DNA from: Anas platyrhynchos
Lineage: Eukaryota > Chordata > Aves > Anseriformes > Anatidae
DNA length: 64,000 nucleotides
Direction of reading: 5' to 3'
Assembly (NCBI RefSeq): GCF_047663525.1
Contig: NC_092588.1
Coordinates: forward strand, 108,209,001 to 108,273,000
Under the pieces are notes generated by a model that had not been told where the DNA came from, made no database searches, and saw only the letters and a list, made by a program, of their open reading frames with translations. The first letter of the stretch is position 1; every line of letters begins with the position of its first letter. The position numbers and the translations under genes were made by a program. Below, in pieces: positions 9,960 to 23,000 of this stretch.

Positions 9960-10300
9960 CCCCTCCTGGCAGTAGGGCTACCGCAGCAGCGACCCCAAAA
10001 GCCCCGAGGGGCTGAGCCGGGCGGCTCAGCGCTGCCTCCGGCTCCCCCTGGGGCGGCTCCGTGCCACCGCAGGGCGCTCACCGTCCCAGGCTCCTCACGG
10101 TCGCAGCCTGCCCCGCTTCATCAGGCGGCACCCCCGGCACCGGTCCCGGCCCTCCCGGAGGCGCTGGGCCCGGCCCCGGCCCCGGCCCCGGCCCCGCCGT
10201 GCGGCCCCGCACGTCCCCGGCCCGCCCCGCCCCGCTCCGCCTCCAGCCCCGGGCGGGGAAGGGAAGGGAAGGGGCGGCCCCGCGCCGGCTCGGATTTGGG
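9960..10300 (-). promoter_or_regulatory. SIRT5: SIRT5 CpG-rich promoter and probable 5' UTR exon 1
   Basis: GC-rich DNA upstream of the first coding exon. A strong donor GGACG|GTGAGC on the minus strand (GT at 10080-10081) suggests a non-coding exon 1 ending at 10082 and spliced to 9842. The start of transcription cannot be fixed from sequence. Confidence 0.65.
10172..10195 (-). repeat. (GGGGCC)4 hexanucleotide tract
   Basis: Four exact GGCCCC units on the plus strand, reading GGGGCC on the SIRT5 sense strand, inside the probable 5' UTR or promoter. Confidence 0.95.
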
Positions 10301-10454
10301 GTGAGGAGAGCTGGTTTTAGCTCGGTTTGCCACGGAACGAGGCACAGCGGCTGCTTGCACCCAGCCTCGCCCGTCCTTCCGCAGCAGCTTCACAGCCCGT
10401 CAGTGCCTGGCAACCCACCTGAGGTTTCAGGCGATACTATGAGGCTGTGCTCTC

Positions 10455-10545
10455 AGCTATATGGTCTGAATTTTGGGGTACGCCCGTGTTGGACCCGATG
10501 ATCCTCGTGGGGCCCTTCCAGCTCGGGACGTTCTGTGATTCTATT
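10455..10545 (+). mobile_element. CR1 LINE 3' end fragment
   Basis: Sense CR1 terminus: GTTGGACCCGATGATCCT, then CCCTTCCAGCTCGGGA and TTCTGTGATTCTATT. About 90 bp, just upstream of the SIRT5 promoter. Confidence 0.88.
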
Positions 10546-13500
10546 CCCCTGTGAGTTTTGTGCCATCAGCAGCTCAGGGTTTCCTAAAACAGCCCCAGAC
10601 CCGAGGAAGCCCTCCACAAGTACCACCAGGCTGCAGAAGTGGCCAGGGAGCAGCTTCGGCCTCTGCCCGGCCTGTACGGGACTGGAAATGCTGCCAGAGG
10701 GGAAGGGGAACACCAGCACGGGGCAGGCAGCGGGTGAGGATGGGGCAGGTTGCTCCTGCTAGATCACACCTCACCTTTCCTCCTCTACATGTATGCTGCT
10801 CCATGGCACTGCTCCGCACTGGTGTGACAGCATTTTGTGCTCTGCCTTTGGCTGCAGATACGAAAGGAGCCTTTTGTGGGGGAGTTTTGGGGACATGAGA
10901 AGCAGCGGCTGAAGGCCCTGCTTGTGATCGCTGGAGGGAGCCAGCTGTTCCCTGAGAGCTCCGTCTGAATCTGCATAAAGGACTGTAAGCTTGGGAAAAA
11001 AGCTCATCGATTCAGAAAACAAGATGGAAGGCCACTGATCTAACTTAGCGTTGCAATTATCTTGCTGATTAAAATTACACAATTTCATTTGGAGTAGCCA
11101 AACCACTGGGCTGACAGGTTTGTGCTGACAGCTCAGACTGAATGGCAGACTGGCACTGTCAGTTGCTGTTTGGCATTATGATGGGGTTTGGTTTGTGTTT
11201 TTTTTTTTTTTAACTTCAGGTCTTAGAATGGCTTGCACATCCTGCTTATTAAGCAGTGTGTTTTAGATGCTGGTTAAGACAGTGTTTAGAAACAATGAAA
11301 AGCAATTTGCAGTTGGACGCTCCCCGTGGCATTCTTCCACTGGTTACAAAGTTCAGGACAGCAAGCTGCTCCCCTGACCCGAGGAACAGAAAACCTGCTT
11401 CTGTTTATGCAGTCCAGTCAGAGAAGCACATCAACCAGAAGGCCTGCCTGCATTTTCACATTATGTCCCAGCAATCATTAGGCACTTTTCTTCTAACTTT
11501 AAATTAACCTTGGGCAGGATGTGTTAATGTGCCAACTTTGCAAAAAGTAAACATCATGATAGCACAGGTTATGCCAAAGGCTTACAGCTTGCAAACAGGT
11601 TGGCTTCTTTATGTTTCTCTGGCAGTTGTAGATTTTATGCTCCAGGAAGTACAATTATTTCAGTGTTTCTTAAGCACTCATGTATTCTGTATTCTTAAAG
11701 GCTGAGAACAATGCACAGCCTAGCTCAGCTGATGCTAACCTGGTATAAATTCTGCATCTTTGTCATACCAGAATGGCTACGTTAACCTTCAAAATTGTTT
11801 GTAGTGGCCTAGGACAAATATTTATACAAATGTGCATATACATACACACATTTTTTAAAAAGCTTTATAAAAAGGTTAAGTGGCATCTAAAAATTAACTT
11901 CAAGACACTTGGCAGCATTCTAGGATCATCTGTGCCTGACAAAATATTCCTGCCTAAAGAAATTTTTGCTGTTCTGGTAATTTCCTCCAGCAAGAGTCGT
12001 CGTTTACGCAGCAAGAGCAGCTGGACACCACAAGTTGTGTAAAGGTCTTCATTCCGCCAAAATGGATTAACACAAGCATGTGAGAATCCCGTCCCAGAGC
12101 TGCCAGAAGTTATGTCAAGGGCAAGCACACTGAATTTTGCCCGCCCCCCTGCACACCGCCCTCCCAGCTGCCAACCGCGTTCTGCTCGGACGAGGGCCGT
12201 ACACACTGAGTAAGGAGCCTGCCTTCCAGGAACCTGTCCAGTCTCCCCTTGGCCCACACACGCTTTTAGCGCCCGTGCTGTTCCCTGGTAGGAGTTATGC
12301 ACCTCTGCTCCCCCTTGGAGCGAAGGGAAGGGAAAGCAGCAGGAGGAACGTGTATCCGCGTGGGCTCTTCCTATCCTGTGCTGCAGGAAGCAGTTATAAC
12401 AGGTTAACGCCACCCCGTGTTCCACTCCAGTCGCAGTCCTTCACCACTGGTACAAAGTATGCTGCATCTGAGCACCAGCCGCTGGTATCAGCTTGGGTTT
12501 CATGAAACCAAATTGTATCAAATACAAGTCAAACATTTTTTTAAAATCCCAAGTAAACAGTCTGTATTCTAACACACAATACGTCTGTACCAATTAAATA
12601 CAGTATGGCAGTATATAAATTACAGTTCTTTACAGTAAATAGTAAAACACTAGAGTCCGCTTACTGTACACAACAATCAAAGAAAGAACAGCAGCTTTTC
12701 AGTAAGGTCCCAGGTATCGCAATCACTCACTTGCTAAGAACAAAGAGAACAGATACAGCAGGCCATTCACTTCACCCATTTTTTACCATGTCACTTTACA
12801 AACATCCAGAACACTTGTACAGGCATCTACAGTATCTACACGTGGAACAACATTCTTAGGAATTCATGAGCACCAGACACAAATCCCTCCATCATTCCCA
12901 TTATTAAAATAAACTTTACAGATTAAAATTACTTTAGCAGTTTCTATTTCATCTTGATAATAACCAGCAAGTAACAAGTGCAAAGTTTGCAGTCACGATC
13001 CATCTACTGCTTCTTTGTTTCCCTGTTTCCCCCACAAACCCCTAAAAAACAAAAACAAAACCCCAAATGTTGTCCTCTCACGCCCTTGCAGTAATACTGT
13101 TTCTGCAGTCGAACTGCCCGGCTGGCTTATGTTAACACATGAAACACCAGACTCTGAGCTTCAGGCATCGTTAGTCACTTCACTACAATGCCAAGTCAGC
13201 ACAGTGGCAGGCCTCTAGGAAGACAAAAAAAATGATGAAGCAGTTGGATATTTCAGTGTGCTTAAACACAGAACATAAGGCTGCACGGTGCCCAGTGACT
13301 AAAAGAAACATGGCACCACGTTATCCGTTAAAACATTTACAATAGAAAGATATAAACAGCAAATGTGTCAATCTAAAACAAGTTCTTTGGTAATGAAGAA
13401 CAGCAAACCGTAGTTTTTTTTTTTTTTTTCCGAATACGGATTTACATCCTGTTTTTCCACAATAAAATATTTTTTTTTTGTTGTTTAAAATATATCTCCC

Positions 13501-13776
13501 AAGTTGTTGCGTAACAAATAGTCCAGTACCTCAATTATCTACAGGTCAGCTTTAACTGTATTTTAGTGTGCAGCCGTATCTGCCCACTGGCAGATGAACT
13601 ATAGATACACATTCATATATATAATATATATATTATTTATAAAAAATTAGAGAATTAAGTCAAGGACTCTGGAGAATACACATTCTGTATGGACAGATTA
13701 AAATGTACAATAGCTTCAAAAATCCATAAAGTTTTCTACACAGTGACGCGTGTAGTAAGTGCAAAAATACTGCCGT
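10546..13776. other. KIF13A-SIRT5 intergenic region and KIF13A 3' UTR
   Basis: No gene recognised. The right part must hold the KIF13A 3' UTR; no canonical minus-strand AATAAA or ATTAAA was found down to 10546, so its end is unknown. Contains an AT-rich run at about 13617-13645 and short T tracts. Confidence 0.6.
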
Positions 13777-14060
13777 TTAGTTAATCCATGATTTCCTGTT
13801 TTCCTGTTTCCTAGAAAAAGCAGAAGCCGCCGCGTCTCCTGAATGACAGAGGACTTCTCCTGTTTTAGACGTGGAAGATGAGCCTTGAAGCACGGAACTT
13901 CTCCGTTTCTCTACAGTGGAGGATGCCTGAGACCGCGAAGTGCTACTCCATTTCCTGGTGGGAGCTGGTGCTTTACTGAGGCGTCCGGGACGAACAAACA
14001 CGCCGTGTCGTGGCTTGCAGTGGAAGTACTCTTTACCTTTTACAGTTCCGTCGTGCTTCC
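13777..14060 (-). CDS. KIF13A: KIF13A last coding exon w35 (second half of CAP-Gly and C-terminus)
   Basis: 284 nt ending in TAA at 13777-13779. After the junction it reads [20 protein letters not shown] followed by FVRPGRL, the conserved groove half of a CAP-Gly domain. The canonical GKNDG appears as GKHDG. The last 65 residues are Ser/Arg/Lys-rich with no recognised domain. Confidence 0.94.
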
Positions 14061-17000
14061 CTTCGATGAAAATAAATGCAGACAATTAATCATCGGAATT
14101 TATCAGAAAATATAACTGTAGCATCGAAGAGTGCATGTTTTTGGCTGTCTGTGAAAGAGCCAAGGTTTTTAGCTGTGAGTGCTAAAACCACACAGATAAC
14201 AAGCACTAGCGTGAGCAAAACCTGGAAAGGAGGCCTTGAACTGTGACCAAAGAGGTGACTTTACCTAAAATACTACTTTAACTAACAGTTTAAAAAGGTA
14301 AACATTTGTTCACTTCAAAAAATGATCCTCAAAACCAGTTATTTGTAAAGCTTAAAACTTATCTGTCAGACAAGTATAAGTGCTAAAAGCTATTAAACTG
14401 CTAAAAATACTGTCTGAGGATCTGAAGGCACTTTCTGTTGGAATCTCTTAACACTTACAGAACACTGATTTTCTTCCAGACCCCATCAAGTTAAAGTTAA
14501 AGACAACTTGTACTCTATAATCAAGTTTTTGCCCGGGGGATAAAAAAACAAAACACAACAAACCTCTGAAAGCTACAGGCAGCCAACCCATTTGACTGGT
14601 GGTGCCCATTGTTAGCACTGCCCATCAACACACACACTGAGAGAAAAATATCTGCCGATTTTAGGCTTTGCTTGTTTTTCTGATCTATAAAAGCAGACAG
14701 GTGTGATGGGAACTACTACAACACGCAAAGCATTATTTTGCATTTAGCAAGAAGAACAAGGCTGTAAGACATCTGAAATTCAATGCTTATCAAAACATCC
14801 TTGTAAACAGAAAGCCCAGAATGCTGCATGCCAGACGCCAAGCTATTATGGAATTGGACTGCACGTGGTTGTAATGCAACCTTAAAATAGATCACGCTGA
14901 GTGCACAGATAACCAAGAGCACATTTAGGCTTACCCAGCTGAACATTTAGCTCAACTCCAACCCAGATTCCAGCTGAGAAATCCACCGTTCCCACGTATC
15001 TCACTGTGCCCATCTTGTTACTTCCAACGCAGACCTGTTCACCCACGGCCACCCAGCTGGGCAAGACGTGGGGGTGATCTGCAGAAGCACCCTCCTCGCA
15101 GTCGGAGCCATCCAAGTGGTCCTTCCCGCTGAAGTCATCTATGGAAGCATCAGGGTAAGTCTCGTGGTCCAAAGTCTCTTTTGCTAACACAGAACACGGA
15201 GGCCGTTCCCCGGTGTTTGCAGAGCCCGCACACGTGCCCTGCTCCTCGTCAGTTCCTTGGGACAGCTCTGAGGCACTCACTCCGTTGGAGGACGCAAGGG
15301 AACAGGACTGCGGGGCTGTCGAGTGGTCAAAGTCCTTTCCGTCTTCGACGCCCATAAACTCTGTAAATGAATGATCTTCAACAATGTCCATCGTGTGCTC
15401 AACCGTTGCTTCACGCGCTGAAAATTCAATCGTACGACAGGCATTTTTGCCATCAGAGGAGCTTAGAGCTGAAAACGATCCAGCTCTGGGTAAATGCTGA
15501 GAGTCTTTGTCAGTGGCATTGAGGGACAGTGGGACTTGTTCTGTTAAGGCACTGTTTTCTTTCAGTGGCAATGTAGGTAACTTTTCTCTCGCTAACTCCT
15601 TTTCTGACTCTCGAAACTCCTTGTTCAAAGAAGATCTTAAATCATGTGCAAGGGGTGGTCCTGAAGAGTCATTAGAGTCCAGCTCCTTGACGTGACTGGC
15701 TAGCTGGTCTGTGCTATCACTACAGGGAACAAGCATGTCAGACAGGGTAGCGTTAGAGGCACTGTGGGAAAAGTAGCCACTAGTGATACTGCTAGTGGTG
15801 GGGCTGCGGGATACCTCTTTCTCAAGAACACGTGAACTCATGAAGTCTGATTTAGAAGAAAACCACTCCCTGCTTTCCAGGCTAGCATTGTAAACACTGA
15901 AGTCAGCAAACTCCTCTGGTACATAAGGTCGGAAATTTTTAAAATTTTGTGGACTTATCAGCTTCTTATTAATGGCTTCCAGCTCACTGTCTTCCTCCTC
16001 AGAGTCCTGCAAAAGAAGAGAGTTGGGTGGGATTAGCATCCTACGACAGTAATCTTTTTCAAGAAAATCAACCTCACTTGATTTTTCCCTTCTGAGCATG
16101 GAGAAATATACATGTTTAGTACTCCTCAGCTGAAGAATGGAAGACCCCTCTGAAAAGAACTGTTCTTAAAATTCCTTAACTTAGGCAAATATTTAAAACA
16201 TTTTACAGATGAGGAAAGCAAGTCAGAGATTCATAAAGCAACTTGTCTTGACATACAGGAAAAGAATCCACATTACAATAGTCTTTCAGTAAAACTTGAA
16301 GGCTTTATGGTACTCTATTTTGCAGTCTGAGAATTCAGAAAAAAATCAATTTCTGTAAGACAAAACATACCAAGATATTTACACACTGCTTGCCTCTGTT
16401 GCATCTAAGCTCTGAACATTGCAGACAGTCTGTATGACATCTCTCTTCTGTTCAAATAATGGTATAACAAAGCTTCACATGCATGGATGGCAAACGGGTT
16501 TGTTCAGATTGCTTGTATCAGAGAAATCCCAGGCTGGAAGGCAGCTGGAGATCATTGAGCCCAACTGCCCTGCTCCAGCTGGGCCACCTGGAGCAGACTG
16601 TGCAGTACAGTGTTCAGTCGGGTGGGTTTCAAGCATCTCCAAGGATGGAGACCCCACATCCTCTCTGCGCAACCCTTTTCAGTGTCTGACCACCCTCGCA
16701 GTGCAAAAAGTGTTTCCTTGTGTTCTGACGGAAGCTCATGTTTCAGTTTGTGCCCACTGCCTTCCACCTGGCACGCTACTGAGAAGAACCTGCCCCAACT
16801 TCACTCCCTCCCACCAGCTGTTTTTTATGCATTAAGATTCCCAGCGAGCCTTCTCTCCTCCAGCTCGCTCAGCCTCTCGTGTCAGATGCTCCAAACCATC
16901 AGTGATCTCTGTAGCCCTGCTTCAGCAAGTCCTTCTCCTCCTTGTACTGCAGAGCACAGAACTGGACAGGGTATTTCAGACACAGCCTCACCAGTTCTGA

Positions 17001-20000
17001 GCAGAGAGCAGGGAGCACCTCTCTCCGCCCGCTGGCAATGTCTGGTACGCTGTCAGTGCTCTCTGCCCAACACTTTCTCGTCCTTCATGTTTTTGGAAAT
17101 GCTTTCCGGAAGAATTTTCTCGTCTGTTTTTGAAGTGATCACTACTCACTACAGTCCTTATCTGTAACAAGGTCTTTCCCCAATATGTGGGGAAAAAAGA
17201 AGGAAACCTTCTTGTACTGCTCAGGCTACTGGAAGAACCAAAGAATAGCACCCATGAAGAACTGGTAAAGAAACTGCAACACTTCCCTGGGAAGTAACAG
17301 AAAACTATAATGAAAAACAGATTTAAGAACTGGCAACAGTAAGAACATCCCAGCAAGAACTAAGGACAGAAGATGATATGTCAGGATTCAGCAATAACAG
17401 AAGCAAAATAAACAAGAACTCCAACACAAAGCAGCTTTCGTGCACCTGCTTAGTTACAAACACACTTCTTTTCTTAGTTAAAAGAGTTTTCAGATTCTGA
17501 ATTACAGCTCTCAAGTAACCTTGAAGATGCTTGTCCCTGTTTTACTCATTTAATAATATTTATTTGGTGGTTACACTACTGGTGCTTCAATTTTCACAGC
17601 ATTAAGTTCATTGCCCACTAGGAGGATTTACTAGACAAGAAAACCCTGAGAAAAGTTAATTACAGCCATTAGTGAAATACACTGAGTATGACAACATTTG
17701 CTCTGACCTTAACGTATGTCACTGTCCTCACTTTTTACAGAGGACATGCTCTTGTGTCAGGCTGCTTTAAAACAGCTGCAGTATTTAACAGATGTGGAAG
17801 GGCTACCTGAAATTTCAGGCTGAATGCTCTATTTAAGGCCAATTAAAGAAAAACATTTTCTGTTAACCACCTCAGCCCTCCCCCTCTGCCATCAACAGAT
17901 GTGTTTTGACTACTCAAGAAAAAGTTAAGATCCTGGAGAAACACAAGGAAAGGGCCAAATATCACTCTTATGTCTACTTAGATGCAAAATATTTATCCAG
18001 TTAAAATCATTAGCTTTCTGTTTGTTTAGTCATTTTGTTATTTCTAATGCATTTTTACATGCAGTATAAAGTAAAAGATGCAAGTGAGTATCACACCTGA
18101 AGCTACACCAGTCACCCAGCTATTAATTAGAAATAAGAAGCAATGTACCATGGAGCAACCATTTAGAGCACTGATTAATAACGTGGAAACTTCACTTTCA
18201 ATCAGAGAAGAGCAGACTGCTCAATTTTCATGCGGAGACACAATTTCTACCCAAGGGTCATCTCTGAACTCATTCTGAGAGTGCTGTTCATCTAAATGTG
18301 TGAGATACATTGTCCAGCCTGGTCAACACAGGCTTGTTCCAGCTCTGTAAAATGCAGTCGCCTGGGAAGCCTACACCTTACAAAGGCTTCCTTCCTGAGA
18401 GATAAACAAACCAAGAAGAAGCCACAATGCGATAAAACCAAGGCCATAAGTTGGGGTAGCTGTTGCAACCTCCTCCCCACTCACGGCTGCCAGCTTTTGC
18501 CTGCCTCCCTTCTTCCCACTCCGGTGGTCAGACAGGGAGTGGACCCAGCTGAACTCTAACTACCCCTACACAGCGTTTTTCAGCTGGATGGATCAGTTCC
18601 CGTGATCTGACTGACTAGGTGACTGAAGACAAGTCTGTGTTGAGGGAAGGGAGAAGTCAGTGCAATGGCATTAGCAAGCAGCTGAGAATCGAAAGAATGG
18701 CTCTTCTCAGGGCCCAGCTGGCTGCAGTGGACCTAAAGTGTTCAGTGATGGACCTAAAGTGTTCAGTGATGGACCTAAAGTGTTCAGTGAATTGGCTTCA
18801 GTGGAATTGGAAAAGCCTGGTGCAGGACATTGCCCCTTTCCAGCTCTGAAAGCTTCTGCTTGTCTTTGGAAAAAAGCACGGGCACAGACTGTGGTGAAGT
18901 CAAAGCATGCCTGGGCTGGGACCCTGCTTTCACTCAAGGGATCAGAACTGCTCTGAAGCTGCTGTGGAAAATGTGGTAGCAGATTAGTTTTTATGGGACG
19001 TTTTCTGTTTTTCAGCCCAGTGGAAGATTTTGTCTCCCATGTACTTCCCTGCCACTTGGGGCTGTGACTCAGCTGACACACTGACTCACGCTGCCTTATT
19101 GAAAAGTAACATGATGGAAAAGAAAACAGCTGCCACCTGGAAACAGCCAAACTTCCAGTGCATACACCGGAACTCTCAGCAGACTTTGGTGTCATAACCT
19201 ATGAAATGGCATTAGAAATAACCAGAATAAATTCTTCTAATGGCCTGGCTATATGGTAGGAATGCAAGTAACACTGAGTAGGAAGAATCCCACATTTTGT
19301 AGTTAAGACGTCCATAATACTTAAGGGAAATAATGTCAAGGTTCTGAATATTAAATCCAAAGCTCTGATTAAAGCAAGTATTCACAGCCATGTTCCACAG
19401 CCCGAAAACCAAGTCCTTCATACAGCAGGAATGATGATACAACCTTTGCTGAAGCAGCAGTGAGAAAAGGATTTGGCAGGTAAATAGAAAAATGAAAACC
19501 CTCCACCTAAATCCAGCGCCTGAATTATGATGAAGACAGACTGCAGGTTAATTACGAGCGGCAATCTCATTTTAGTGACACTGCTCCCACATCAGGCAAT
19601 TAGAAGCTTTTATAGTGTACCCACACCTAAATGCACGGTTACTTACACCAAATGGGACCATTCCATTTACTCTGGGGTATAGTCACAAAATCTGGGTAAC
19701 ACACAAGGTATATTAGAGTGGCAACGACATGAACCACACTTTACTTCACCATTTGTGCACTGCAAAAATGAAAGCCTCCCCTCTCCCGCCCTCCCCACAA
19801 GACAAAACACATACAAATATATATATTTTTTTAAAAAAAAACAACAAACAACAAAAAAACCCTACAATCGAGTTATTTCCAATTAAAGACTGCATTCACA
19901 AATCAGGCAAGCGACCACTCATTATAACCATGAGTTATGATCACAGGTGATTATGTGCACATTAACCCTGATTTTCCTGCTGCAGTAGCGTAAGTGCCTT

Positions 20001-23000
20001 AAGCCCACCACCAAACGGCCCTAAGCCCGCCACCAGGCCTCGGAAAAGAAACTGGTACAAAACTTACAATCTTTTCCTCATGTATGCTATTGCTTTCTAC
20101 AGGCATGCTGCTGGCATTGCTTCCTGACGGCACAACGCAGCCAGCGCAATGCACCTGAGATGAAGGCATACTCTGCAAAGGTTAACACACACGACACATC
20201 ACACAAGCCACAACGCTAAATGCATGCAGGGCAGCAACGTGTTAAGAAGTGATGCAAGTGGAACACCCACGATAGCCATATATTACACCGAAATCCAAGT
20301 TAACAGGTAGAAAAAATCACGTGCTTCTCTCAACAGTGTTTTAGGCTGAAGATTAAAAGTCAGGCTTTTAACCACCAGAGAACACTGTTCCACAAAATTA
20401 CTTTTTATTTGTGAAAAAATACACCAACATCTTGCTGAAGGAAAAAAAAAAAAGCAGGTTGCTGTTACTTTAAAATAGAAGTACCCTAATAAAGGAGAAT
20501 ACTTACCAAGAAGTGAAAAAAAACAATGCCAGAGGGTAAATAAGCAACCAAAACCCCACTACATCTAAAGCCCATCGTGATTAATTTTAAATAGGGAATC
20601 ACAACATTCTACTGCAACGTGGCAAACAATTAGCCAAGTATGCAAAATGAATTGATCTTCACTTAGAGCAAGGTAGTTTTCAAAGATTACCTCTTGACTA
20701 AGCAGAGGTCGGCTTTCCAGTGGGGTCTTCCTTTTATGTTCCTCTTTCACTGGCATTAAGGGTTTGAAAAACTTTGGTGGCTGAGGAGAAAACGCTTTAA
20801 AAGGGCTGGCCATTAAAGCATGGGAATTCTCTGACACAGCACCTAGGAGAAAAGCAGAAATATTGCATTTCAGTTTTTTATATCTTGACTGCAAGAGTGT
20901 AACACAAAATAATGGAAGGCTAAGCCATGCATTTGGCAATTCGATGGCTACACAAAGAATGGCAATATTTCATTATTCAGCCACTGCTCCAAGCATGAGA
21001 TAGTGCTGAGCTCTAGAAAGGGAGATTCTGTTCCTCTGAGGAACCTAGGAATAGAAAGACAGCAGAGAACAGCATTATCTGCCCCTCCTACTCTGAGGCT
21101 CCAGTTTTTCCCTTTTCATCTCAGTCATAAGAAGTGGGAATCATCCCTGACACAGAAACTAATTCTGCTCTGGAACCATGCCAGTAATCCTCACAACTGG
21201 GATGATCAAAAATGAAATTATAGGAAGGAAGCAACGAATGAATTTTCTGACCCTGCTTTGCTGCTACCTACCTACAGTGTCTCTACCTACATCACCTGCT
21301 CAAGAGCAGGTTACAAGTTGACCTAAAGAAAATAAGGCATCTGTGACAGCTGACATGGAAGAGTAAATATCCAAAATCATGCAAAAAAAATGAAAAAGAA
21401 CCTTTCCCACTTTGACATAAGTCTCTTCATTTTCAAATTCATAAACTAATAGCAGCTCCTCCTTTATTCTCCTTCTGTTTTGATCCACATCTAGTTTGTC
21501 TTTTTTTGTTGTTTTTTTGGACACCCCCCAATTCCCTGATTTCCTATCCTTTCCTGAATGTCCTCATGCATTTTTCCCTTTCTCCCCTATTTCTAGATTA
21601 TGTTTAGCTGCTAAAGCAGGAAGCTGGAGAAAGCATTTAACAGAAGTGAACCGAGAAATTAACAGGAAGAGCACTGATATTTAATTTTTACTTTAGTGCA
21701 GTAATGAAAAAGAATCACAAACATAGTTATTACATAGTTATTATACTTCATTCTCACCACTGCCATCTTTGCTCTTGCGAGGTGACTCTCTGGGTAAAGT
21801 ACCATAGCATGATACATCTTGGTAACTGGAAGAACAGTCAGATATATCTAGGTGACTTTCAGACCAACCCTAAGAAACAAAAATACATAAATATGCATGC
21901 TGATACAGGAAAACATGGAGAAATTAAACTCAAAAGTAGTTTATTTTTTTTTTTTTAATACTTGGGAATATAAAGTTTCTGATTTCAAGACAATTTTCTG
22001 CCTCACATAGATGAAGTGTTCATAATCTGATTAACTTTCCATTGAAAATAAATTAAGTTTTGCCCCATCTTCATGTAACATTTCTTAAATTTCAATTTCT
22101 ATCATTCTAATATGAAGAGCAGAGAACAACAAAAGATAATTACATCTTATTCAAGTAAGATGTAATTAGCATTTTCTAGATGTATTATGTAAACATACAG
22201 TTAAAACACTGTTTCCCTTTAAAAAAAATCTTAAATAGATCATGCTTTGAAGAGGAAAAAAATCTAAGAGTGTGCACCGCTTCTTTTAGTGAATTCCACA
22301 TTTACATACCTTATCATCTTCATCACAGGCAGAAAGATCTAGTCGGCTACAGGATACCTACAATACACCAACAGACAGAATGACAAAATGCATCTCTTTC
22401 ATTTACAAAATATGTCTTAAGGAGACGTGATCATTTAGTCCTGACAACTTCCATGTTCTCTCTTCTCAGGTACGATTACTTATAAGGACAGCTACATTCA
22501 TAGTGTATACGAGTAGGTAAGAGGAGAATGCATAAAATGCACACAAAATGGAAACGATCCCTTATGCTACAAAAAAGTTAGAGATTTTGATACAAAAGTA
22601 AAAAAAGTAATCTGATTCATTGCAGCCATCATTCTAACCTACTTCCAAAACTGGAGGAGTTCTGACCAAACCTCCCACCTCCCTGTCAACCTTCCTCTCT
22701 TCCAGGATGCAAAGCTGTGCGCAGGGATTCCTATTAACATTTGACTCTCATTCACAAAAACTTTTCCACAGGTTGGCTAGTCCTAGCTCAGAATAATCAT
22801 TACCATATCACATTGTGCACGTATTATACCAGCACACAGACACCACTCAATTCGTACTCATTTAACAGAGAAAGAGTCCTTACGTTGTGGACATTTGGAG
22901 TGCTCATGCTTCTGCGGATATTTCTCGCTTTGGTGGAGAGTGCCTCTTTGACTGTGACTGCCTGTGTAGAAGAAAAGATCATATTAAAATAGTGCTGGTA

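Larger units (their letters stand above)
16007..20067. other. KIF13A intron between w33 and w34
   Basis: 4.1-kb intron holding a 0.5-kb CR1 copy and a 21-bp triple repeat. An ATG-initiated reading frame reaches back into it from w34 to 16099, but the acceptor at 16007-16008 and the phase of w33 support splicing. Confidence 0.85.

Noticed and set aside
13777-16099. Naming the kinesin KIF13B because of its CAP-Gly domain
   Set aside because: FHA, stalk and tail text match KIF13A, and the neighbours are from the region homologous to human 6p, where KIF13A maps.
16007-16099. Extending exon w34 upstream to an ATG at 16099 as an internal start
   Set aside because: A good acceptor with pyrimidine tract at 16007-16008 and matching phase from w33 explain the frame; residues before DSEEED are not conserved.
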